This document shows, piece after piece, positions 1-5,312 of a DNA stretch of 15,314 nt (positions are counted from its first letter, which is position 1; every line of letters begins with the position of its first letter). The stretch lies in the NCBI GenBank assembly GCA_018267435.1, contig JAFDYM010000351.1:1-15314 (forward strand), given 5' to 3'. This stretch comes from Bacteroidota bacterium (GTDB lineage Bacteria > Bacteroidota > Bacteroidia > Chitinophagales > LD1). The notes under the pieces were generated by a model. The model saw only the letters and a list, made by a program, of their open reading frames with translations. It had not been told where the DNA came from and did no database searches. The position numbers and the translations under genes are program-made.

Positions 1-82
1 AATAGTATTACACCTATACATCTACCTCTGCAAAAAAGAGGTAGAGTTTATCGAGCAGAATGAGTTTCACATTCTAAAATAG
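1..82 (+). CDS. 3' end of small membrane protein (tandem paralogue 0), partial
   Basis: Only the last 26 codons and the TAG stop (80-82) lie in the window; the reading frame starts at base 2. The visible peptide ends in EFHILK. It matches the C-terminus of the next gene at about 21 of 26 residues, including the IVLH-x-YIYL end of the last predicted membrane helix and the charged tail. It is therefore the 3' end of another copy of the same family. Only 7 bases separate its stop from the next ATG, the same spacing as between the two complete copies, which points to one transcript. Function is unknown. Confidence 0.8.
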   Translation, partial: IVLHLYIYLCKKEVEFIEQNEFHILK

Positions 83-89
83 ATGTGCC

Positions 90-530
90 ATGAAAACCAT
101 TCATTTGCTTAAAGCAGATTTACTTATACAATGCTTAATGGCAATAGTTAACTTAGGGTTAGGTGTTTTCGCCTTAATGGATAATGTAGGGTTAATATTT
201 ATGTTATACTTCCAGATATTGATTAATCTGTACCATTTTACAACTAACCTTATACATCTTCAAGCTAAGGGCCGTAACCCTATTTTTACTAAATATAGAA
301 AGTACTACCGAAACTTATGTTTAGTGTATGTACCAAGCGCTGTTCTATTTACAATGCTATTTTTGGGGCTAACTGAACAAATTCCTAATATTAATTGGGA
401 CACGGCTATTGTTGTAGTTCTATTAACCGTTTGGTTCATTATTCCACAAATAGTCCTCCACATCTATATCTATCTATCTGAGAGAGAGGTTGACTTCATT
501 GAGCAGAACGAGTTTCATATTTTAAAATAG
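90..530 (+). CDS. Four-helix membrane protein of unknown function (tandem paralogue 1)
   Basis: This 146-residue protein has four likely membrane helices at about residues 12-30, 35-55, 76-94 and 105-129, with no signal peptide cleavage site. I do not recognise the family. Positions shared with the next copy include KADL (8-11), QCL (14-16), FQ (41-42), YHF (48-50), TNLIH (52-56) and PQIVLH (119-124). The conserved His and Tyr residues lie in or beside helices 2 and 4. The ATG is preceded by GTGCC, as in the next copy, and lies 7 bases after the previous stop. The coding sequence is AT-rich (bases 121-240 are about 29% GC, against about 58% in a 60-base sample of the DCC gene downstream). Such composition fits a lineage-specific or acquired cassette, but no mobile element is visible beside it. 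The gene call is strong; the function is open. Confidence 0.85.
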   Translation: MKTIHLLKADLLIQCLMAIVNLGLGVFALMDNVGLIFMLYFQILINLYHFTTNLIHLQAKGRNPIFTKYRKYYRNLCLVYVPSAVLFTMLFLGLTEQIPNINWDTAIVVVLLTVWFIIPQIVLHIYIYLSEREVDFIEQNEFHILK

Positions 531-537
531 AGGTGCC

Positions 538-933
538 ATGAAAACTATTCATATTCTTAAGGCAGACTTATATTTTCAGTGTCTATTAGCATGTTTAAAT
601 GCTTATCTGTTACTCACGGCATTGCGTGCGAATAATGGTTTTGTTTTGGTAATACTTTTTCAAGCCTTCATTAATATCTATCATTTTTTTACAAACCTTA
701 TACATATTGGTGAAAGCAATAAAGCATGGTATTATTTAAGGTACAGGTATTACTATATGTACCTCACTATATTTTACTTGCCAGTTGGTTTCCTGTTCAC
801 CTTAGCCAATTTGAATGATGAAAATATGTTCTACAAGATATGGCTCATCATCCCACAAATAGTGCTGCATTTGTATATCCTTCTTTGCAAAAGAGAGTTG
901 GATCAAAAAGTAAAGAATGGCATTTTAAAATAA
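538..933 (+). CDS. Four-helix membrane protein of unknown function (tandem paralogue 2)
   Basis: This 131-residue protein is a paralogue of the preceding gene. Residues 1-56 align without gaps (shared MKTIH, KADL, QCL, FQ, YHF, TNLIH), and so does the helix-4 motif PQIVLH (106-111). The loop between helices 3 and 4 is shorter, and the C-terminal tail has diverged from the EFHILK ending of the other two copies. Predicted helices are at about 12-29, 35-55, 76-92 and 100-118. It starts 7 bases after the previous stop, and the next gene starts 5 bases after its own stop, so all are probably co-transcribed. A cluster of Tyr and Arg (68-75) between helices 2 and 3 is shared in part with copy 1. Function is unknown. 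Confidence 0.85.
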   Translation: MKTIHILKADLYFQCLLACLNAYLLLTALRANNGFVLVILFQAFINIYHFFTNLIHIGESNKAWYYLRYRYYYMYLTIFYLPVGFLFTLANLNDENMFYKIWLIIPQIVLHLYILLCKRELDQKVKNGILK

Positions 934-938
934 CCACC

Positions 939-1757
939 ATGGCAACCCTAACCCATAAAACATTGTTGTACGACGGTGCTTGCCCTATGTGCCAGGCATA
1001 TAGCCAAGGCTTTGTAAAGCTAGGCACGCTTACACCGCAAGGTCGCGTTAGCCTAATGGATGCCGACCAAGCTATCTTAGCCAAGGTTGACATTAACCGT
1101 GCGCGCCACGAAATACCACTGGTAGATACCCAAACAGGCGAGGTGCTATACGGGGTAGATGCCCTAGGCATGGTTATAAGCAACACCTGCCCTGTAATGG
1201 GCGAACTGCCCAACAAGCCCTGGGCCAAGGCGCCCTTCCGCCCGCTGTATAGTTTTATATCATACAACCGCCGCGTAATAGCCGGCACAGGTAACAGCCC
1301 TTGTGGTAACGACTTTGCGCCCGACTTTCATTTAGGCTGGCGCATGGCGCTGATAACAGGCGGTATTAGCTACACAGGCTTGTGCATTTACCTATTCTGC
1401 CGCCTAGTAGGCATAGCCGATGTGTTGCAGGTTTTCGCTTTTGTGTTTGCCTACTTTATGTTGCTGCTCACTACTAATTTATTCAGCGCGCATACACCAC
1501 AGCAAAAGTGGGACTACCTCGGCCACCTAGGTGTGCTGGGCATAATAGAAGGTAGCCTATTTGTGCTGACTGCCCTTGCCGCCCGCAGCAGCAATATGAT
1601 AGGATTGCTGTTTGCGGGGCAAGGTGCGGGCAGGCTGTTGGCCCTATATCTACACGCCCAGCGCGTTAAGGCCAATGGCTACAACCCTCGCCTCAATATT
1701 GCTTTTGCCGTAGGTGCATTTATGTTGGTGGTGTATTTGGCTTATATTATTAGGTAG
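939..1757 (+). CDS. DCC (DUF393) thiol-disulfide oxidoreductase-like protein with membrane C-terminal domain
   Basis: The 272-residue protein opens with LLYDGACPMC (9-18), the DCC-family signature in which an Asp precedes a C-x-x-C pair (Cys15, Cys18). Family members are predicted thiol-disulfide oxidoreductases; the exact reaction is not known. Residues 1 to about 130 form the soluble DCC domain. From about 134 to 270 there are four or five hydrophobic segments (about 134-154, 161-180, 197-216 and 252-270, with a weaker one near 220-238). The protein is thus longer than stand-alone DCC proteins. The frame is open 33 codons further upstream, but that part overlaps the preceding gene. I chose the ATG at 939, 5 bases after the previous stop and just before the conserved DCC start. 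GC content is clearly higher than in the tandem genes, although the spacing implies one operon. Confidence 0.85.
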   Translation: MATLTHKTLLYDGACPMCQAYSQGFVKLGTLTPQGRVSLMDADQAILAKVDINRARHEIPLVDTQTGEVLYGVDALGMVISNTCPVMGELPNKPWAKAPFRPLYSFISYNRRVIAGTGNSPCGNDFAPDFHLGWRMALITGGISYTGLCIYLFCRLVGIADVLQVFAFVFAYFMLLLTTNLFSAHTPQQKWDYLGHLGVLGIIEGSLFVLTALAARSSNMIGLLFAGQGAGRLLALYLHAQRVKANGYNPRLNIAFAVGAFMLVVYLAYIIR

Positions 1758-1762
1758 AATAG

Positions 1763-1960
1763 AACGCGGATGACGCAGATAACACGGATAAATGCAGATA
1801 ATATAATTGAAACGTTCTTAGTCCCGTAGGGACGATATCTTGGTAGAAACAATAAGGTAAGATTTCGAGAATCCCGTTAGGGATGGTACTCTTTCTCTAA
1901 TTCGGATTTCAAAACATTTTTGTGCGCAGATGACGCAGATTGATAACATGAACGCAAATA
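1763..1960. repeat. Degenerate direct repeat pair around GATGACGCAGAT
   Basis: Two related stretches of about 40 bases, near 1763-1804 and 1922-1960, share an exact core GATGACGCAGAT at 1769-1780 and 1929-1940. Each is followed by a similar run of degenerate CGCAGAT/GCAAATAAT-like words. They are non-coding and lie just after the DCC gene. Similar 'cgcagat' words occur between genes in many Bacteroidota genomes (recalled, not searched), so this is probably a dispersed repeat rather than a regulatory site of this gene. Confidence 0.55.
1821..1884. repeat. Pair of short palindromes (GTCCC-n3-GGGAC and ATCCC-n4-GGGAT)
   Basis: GTCCCGTAGGGAC at 1821-1833 and ATCCCGTTAGGGAT at 1871-1884 are perfect inverted repeats with 5-bp arms and tiny loops, exactly 50 bases apart start to start. 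The first is followed by a tail reading GATATCTTGGTAGAAA. The pair resembles short palindromic intergenic repeats seen in this phylum. No run of T follows either one, so they are not typical intrinsic terminators. Confidence 0.55.
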
Positions 1961-2009
1961 ATTTTTTGTACCTAATTATCATATTAATCTGCGAATGAAG
2001 CCGCAGGCT
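1934..2009. repeat. Inverted repeat and short hairpin in the intergenic gap
   Basis: CGCAGATTGATA (1934-1945) faces TATTAATCTGCG (1982-1993), an inverted pair with 11 of 12 positions complementary and a 36-base AT-rich loop. Right after it, AGCCGCAGGCT (1999-2009) forms a perfect 4-bp-arm hairpin. The left arm overlaps the second copy of the direct repeat at 1922-1960, so the structures belong to one repeat cluster. Confidence 0.45.
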
Positions 2010-2246
2010 GAATCAGCGACAAAGAAAAATATATTTGGCACGGTGCTATTGCGCCTTTGGCTATAGTATCCGCGCCACGCGTGTACGTACTGTACCGCCC
2101 CGTTCATAGATATTTCGCTTGTAAATCTTTATTTTCTCCCCTTTCCACAGTAGCGTTGAAAAACAGTTGGGTAATAATGCCGCGCGGGCATTAAGTTTGT
2201 GCAGCAGCTAAACCATGCCCCATTGGGGAATTAAACTGAAAAAACA
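2010..2246. other. Leader region of the transketolase gene, with small dyads
   Basis: This is the remaining part of the 489-bp gap without a gene. No open frame resembling a transketolase N-terminal subunit is present. Dyads seen are CACGCGTG (2076-2083) directly followed by GTACGTAC (2083-2090), TAATGCC-n5-GGCATTA (2175-2193), and CCCC-ATT-GGGG (2218-2228), which ends 18 bases before the ATG. I could not find a convincing Bacteroidota promoter (TTG-n17 to n20-TAnnTTTG). The last hairpin could mask or frame the start site, but nothing else supports regulation. Confidence 0.3.
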
Positions 2247-3206
2247 ATGCTATCAGACTACGTAGTAACAGGTAAAAAGGACACCCGCTCTGGTTTCGGC
2301 GCGGGCATTTTGGAACTAGGCCGCACCAACCCCAATGTGGTGGCGCTGTGTGCCGACTTGGCGGGCTCGCTTAAGTTGGATGAGTTTATCAAGGAGTTTC
2401 CCGATAGGTACGTACAAGTAGGTATTGCCGAGGCGAACATGATAGGCATAGCTGCAGGTATGACCATAGGCGGCAAAATACCTTTTGCTACCACTTTTGC
2501 CAACTTTGCCACAGGTAGGGTGTACGACCAAATCCGTCAATCTGTTGTGTACAGCGGCAAAAACGTAAAGATAGCTGCTAGCCACGCGGGTGTAACCCTA
2601 GGCGAGGACGGCGCTACGCATCAGATACTAGAAGACATAGGCATGATGCAGATGTTGCCAGGCATGGTGGTTATCAACCCATGCGACTATAACCAAACTA
2701 AGGCCGCTACCCTAGCTGTAGCCGAGTACGAAGGCCCTGTTTACCTGCGCTTTGGCCGCCCGGCTTGGCCCATATTTATGCCAGCCGACCAAAAGTTTGA
2801 AATAGGCAAAGCCATAGTAATGAACGAGGGTACCGATGTTACCATCTTTGCTACCGGCCACCTGGTATGGAAGGCCGTAGAGGCTGCCCAGCAGCTACAG
2901 GCCGAGGGCTTAAGCGTGGAGCTAATAAATATACATACCATTAAACCTCTGGATAGAGAGGCAGTCATAAATAGTGTAAGCAAAACCAAATGCGCAGTAG
3001 TAGCCGAGGAACATAACCGCATAGGCGGCCTAGGTTCAAGCATAGCAGCGTTGCTGGCCAGCGAGCTTCCAACACCATTGGAGTTTGTAGCCGTAAACGA
3101 CAGCTTTGGCGAAAGCGGTACACCAGACCAACTATTGAAGAAATACGGTTTGGATACCCCTAACGTAGTAGCTGCTGCCAAAAAGGTAATGCAGAGGAAG
3201 AAGTAA
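2247..3206 (+). CDS. tkt: Transketolase, C-terminal subunit
   Basis: The 319-residue protein matches the pyrimidine-binding and C-terminal domains of transketolase, the half found as a separate subunit in many bacteria. With the N-terminal subunit it would form the thiamine-diphosphate enzyme that moves two-carbon units in the non-oxidative pentose phosphate pathway. Visible features are GIAEANM (59-65), whose Glu62 is the residue expected to activate the cofactor, SHAGVTLGEDGATHQ (112-126) and YLRFGRP further on. The C-terminal domain follows from about residue 190, and the length is normal for this subunit. The N-terminal subunit gene, commonly adjacent, is not upstream here: that side holds the repeat-filled gap and the DCC gene. 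The ATG comes shortly after a GC-rich hairpin. The sigma factor gene follows after 71 bases with no clear terminator between. Confidence 0.9.
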   Translation: MLSDYVVTGKKDTRSGFGAGILELGRTNPNVVALCADLAGSLKLDEFIKEFPDRYVQVGIAEANMIGIAAGMTIGGKIPFATTFANFATGRVYDQIRQSVVYSGKNVKIAASHAGVTLGEDGATHQILEDIGMMQMLPGMVVINPCDYNQTKAATLAVAEYEGPVYLRFGRPAWPIFMPADQKFEIGKAIVMNEGTDVTIFATGHLVWKAVEAAQQLQAEGLSVELINIHTIKPLDREAVINSVSKTKCAVVAEEHNRIGGLGSSIAALLASELPTPLEFVAVNDSFGESGTPDQLLKKYGLDTPNVVAAAKKVMQRKK

Positions 3207-3277
3207 GACCTACTACCAAATAGTCTTGCTATCTTTCTATACCAATTAAACACCAATTTGCACTAAACCCGTGCAGT

Positions 3278-3841
3278 ATGACAGACCGTGAGCTCATAGA
3301 CCTGTTCCATAGCGGAGCGCGCGAAAAAGCGTTTACTATTCTGGTTGAAAAATACCAGCAAAAGGTGTATTTCCATATACGCCGCATGGTAAAGGACCAC
3401 GACGATACCGACGACGTACTGCAAAACACCTTCATAAAAGTATGGCGGGGTTTAGAGAACTTTCGCAACGAGGCACAGTTTTACACTTGGCTATACCGCA
3501 TAGCTACTAACGAAACCATTACCTTTTTGAACAGTAAAAGCAAAAAGGCAACCGTGGCATTTGATGGTAGCGATAGGGGGGATGATGAGGAAGGCTTTGC
3601 ACCCAGCAACTATATAAAGGGCGAAAGCAACCCTGTAGACGGCGACGATATACAGGCGCGCCTACAAAAGGCTATTGATAGCCTGCCCGAAAAGCAGAAA
3701 TTGGTGTTCAACCTAAGGTATTACGATGAAATGCCTTACGACCAAATGAGCGAAGTGCTAGATACAAGCGTGGGTGCGCTAAAGGCCAGCTACCACCACG
3801 CGGCACAGAAAATAGAGGCTTTTTTAACAGAGAGGGATTAA
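3278..3841 (+). CDS. RNA polymerase sigma factor, ECF subfamily
   Basis: The 187-residue protein has the two-domain layout of ECF sigma factors. Region 2 spans about residues 20-87 and includes DDTDDVLQNTFIKVW (42-56), used for core binding and -10 recognition. An acidic linker covers about 90-125. Region 4 spans about 128-183, with LPEKQKLVFNLRYYDEMPYD (136-155) leading into the helix-turn-helix for the -35 element. It should direct core RNA polymerase to a small set of promoters, probably including its own operon. A possible -7 box, TATCTTTC at 3230-3237, lacks a matching -33 element. Its gene lies 33 bases upstream of a single-pass membrane protein, the usual position of an anti-sigma-like partner in this phylum. 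Confidence 0.93.
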   Translation: MTDRELIDLFHSGAREKAFTILVEKYQQKVYFHIRRMVKDHDDTDDVLQNTFIKVWRGLENFRNEAQFYTWLYRIATNETITFLNSKSKKATVAFDGSDRGDDEEGFAPSNYIKGESNPVDGDDIQARLQKAIDSLPEKQKLVFNLRYYDEMPYDQMSEVLDTSVGALKASYHHAAQKIEAFLTERD

Positions 3842-3874
3842 ACTAACGAAAAACGATACCGTCATAACAGGGCT

Positions 3875-4654
3875 GTGGAAAATAACGAAGACATATTAAA
3901 AGAATTGCGCGAGATAGCACCAAAGCTTGCAGGTATAGAGAAGAAAAATCTCTTTACTGTGCCTGAAGGTTATTTCAGCAACCTGAATAATGTGTTGATG
4001 CACAAGGTGCAGCTAAGCGCCGCCGCGCAGGAGTTACCGCAAGTAGCACCCCTGCTGGCACAGCTTAAGGGCTTGCAACAAGCCGAAGCGCCTGCGGGTT
4101 ATTTTAGCAGCTTTAGCACTGGCCTGTTGGGCAAAATACGCGCTAGCGAAGTAGCTGACGAGCTACAAGCCCTAGCGCCTGTGCTTAGAGGTATTGAAAA
4201 AGTAAATGCTTATGAAGCCCCGGCCGGGTATTTCAATACACTAGCGCAGCAGGTATTGGCGCAAGCTACTGCCGAGCAAAAGCCTGCTACCGCCAGCGAT
4301 ATGCCTAAATGGTTGCAATCGGCCAATTTTGTATTGGAAGGTATAATAGGTGCCGTGTTCAAGCCTAAGTATTCATTTGCCTTTGCAGGTAGCCTAAGTA
4401 TGATGATATTGGCAGGCATGTTTATGCTAAAGGTGGAACAGTGTACCGATGTGGAGTGCCAATTGGCACAACTAAGCACTGCCGAGCTAGATGCCTATAT
4501 GACGGAAAACGCCGACGAATTCCATGCTTCGGTGTTGGATATTTCAACCGATGAAACAAAGTTGAAAAAGCGTAACGACAAGGGTACTTTAAGTATCGAT
4601 AAATATTTGGAAGCTGAGTTGACCGACGAAGATTTGGAGAGTGCCATATACTAA
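3875..4654 (+). CDS. Single-pass membrane protein with triple GYF repeat, probable anti-sigma partner
   Basis: The 259-residue protein starts at a GTG 33 bases after the sigma gene. Its N-terminal part contains three copies of a 36-residue motif at residues 10-45, 53-88 and 96-131, so the period is exactly 43. Each copy has an EL-x-x-(I/V/L)-AP start and a P-(E/A)-GYF near position 21-25 of the unit. One membrane helix lies at about 167-186. A short tail follows, ending in an acidic KYLEAELTDEDLESAIY segment. The layout (cytoplasmic N-terminus, one helix, extracytoplasmic tail) and the gene order suggest a membrane regulator of the upstream sigma factor; this is inference, as no classical anti-sigma zinc motif is seen. 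The repeats could bind the sigma factor or one another. Confidence 0.8.
   Translation: MENNEDILKELREIAPKLAGIEKKNLFTVPEGYFSNLNNVLMHKVQLSAAAQELPQVAPLLAQLKGLQQAEAPAGYFSSFSTGLLGKIRASEVADELQALAPVLRGIEKVNAYEAPAGYFNTLAQQVLAQATAEQKPATASDMPKWLQSANFVLEGIIGAVFKPKYSFAFAGSLSMMILAGMFMLKVEQCTDVECQLAQLSTAELDAYMTENADEFHASVLDISTDETKLKKRNDKGTLSIDKYLEAELTDEDLESAIY
3902..4267 (+). repeat. Three in-frame coding repeats, 129-bp period
   Basis: The units begin at 3902, 4031 and 4160, corresponding to residues 10, 53 and 96 of the membrane protein. Proteins diverge (IAPKLAGIEKKN, VAPLLAQLKGLQ and LAPVLRGIEKVN), but spacing and the GYF tail are kept. Copies 1 and 3 are more alike (GIEK-x-N) than either is to copy 2. 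The DNA is too diverged for recent slippage, so this is an old duplication kept by selection. Confidence 0.75.
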
Positions 4655-4699
4655 CCCGTACATGGTAATTGATCTAAACCTTAAAAAAACAAAAGCAAA

Positions 4700-5185
4700 A
4701 TGAAACGTGTGAAACAAAACTTAAAAACAATAATGCTGGTCCTAGGCCTGCTGCTAAGTGTGGGCAGCGCTACGGCACAGGGTAGGGGCGATGGTCCACC
4801 GCCGGGCGGTATGGATAAGATAGAGTCGCTACGTATAGCCTTTATAAGCGAGCGCCTTGACCTTACGCCAGAGGTAGCCCAAAAATTTTGGCCGGTGTAT
4901 AACCAATATGTAGCCGAGTTTAAGGCACTACGCGAGTCATCGGGTTTTGGCCCTGGCAAGCCCGAGCCTACTGCCGATGAAGCTTTGGAGTTTGAACAGA
5001 AGAAGCTGGACCTAAAGAAAAAATACAAAACACAGTTTGAAGCCGTAATAGGTAAGGATAAGGTAAATATGCTTTACCGCCTTGAAGAAGAATTTCGCCA
5101 AAAACTGCGCGAACTGCACGACCAACGCCGTGGGCAAGGCGGCCACCCTGGTCCACCACCGGGCGGCGGTCCGCCACCAAGATAG
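4700..5185 (+). CDS. Spy/CpxP-like periplasmic protein
   Basis: The 161-residue protein has a typical signal peptide (hydrophobic 10-24, likely cleaved near ATAQ at 24-27). A mainly helical core follows at about 41-140 with LDLTPEVAQKFWPVYNQY (53-70), which resembles the LTxxQ-type helices of Spy/CpxP-like proteins in this phylum. Both ends of the mature protein are Pro/Gly-rich (GPPPGGM at 32-38 and a GPPPGGGPPPR tail at 151-161). It is the last gene of the sigma / membrane protein / periplasmic protein series, 45 bases after the previous stop. A strong intrinsic terminator follows. By analogy it would act in the periplasm as a chaperone-like or stress-sensing component; this is not shown by the sequence. 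Confidence 0.75.
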   Translation: MKRVKQNLKTIMLVLGLLLSVGSATAQGRGDGPPPGGMDKIESLRIAFISERLDLTPEVAQKFWPVYNQYVAEFKALRESSGFGPGKPEPTADEALEFEQKKLDLKKKYKTQFEAVIGKDKVNMLYRLEEEFRQKLRELHDQRRGQGGHPGPPPGGGPPPR

Positions 5186-5203
5186 TTTATACAGTGTTGT
5201 AAT

Positions 5204-5234
5204 AAAAAGGGAGCATGCAAATGCTCCCTTTTTT
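5204..5234. terminator. Intrinsic terminator, probably bidirectional
   Basis: GGGAGCAT (5209-5216) pairs perfectly with ATGCTCCC (5221-5228) around a GCAA loop. The stem is flanked by A5 on the left and T6 on the right. It lies 19 bases after the Spy/CpxP-like gene and ends the sigma operon. Confidence 0.9.
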
Positions 5235-5312
5235 ATGCTCAAAATATTGCAACTCATTTTTCATATTCTATAAATAGAGTATTACATTTACTATTGAACC
5301 AAATAAAACAAT

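Larger units (their letters stand above)
2..933 (+). repeat. Tandem gene array, 448-bp period
   Basis: At least three head-to-tail copies of one membrane-protein gene are present, the first cut by the window edge. The junctions are the best conserved DNA: bases 53-122 align to 501-570 with 61 of 70 identical and no gap. This stretch covers the end of one gene, the 7-base spacer and the first 11 codons of the next. Start-to-start distance is exactly 448 bp. The array probably continues to the left of the window. Confidence 0.8.

Noticed and set aside
840..938. In-frame extension of the DCC gene upstream to 840
   Set aside because: It overlaps the preceding membrane-protein gene in another frame, and the added 33 residues do not resemble the DCC family. 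The ATG at 939 fits the motif and operon spacing.
1821..1884. The palindrome pair as CRISPR repeats
   Set aside because: There are only two short, non-identical palindromes, with no repeat-spacer series and no cas genes.
2741..3256. Minus-strand 171-residue open frame
   Set aside because: It is antisense to the conserved transketolase gene and has no recognisable domain.
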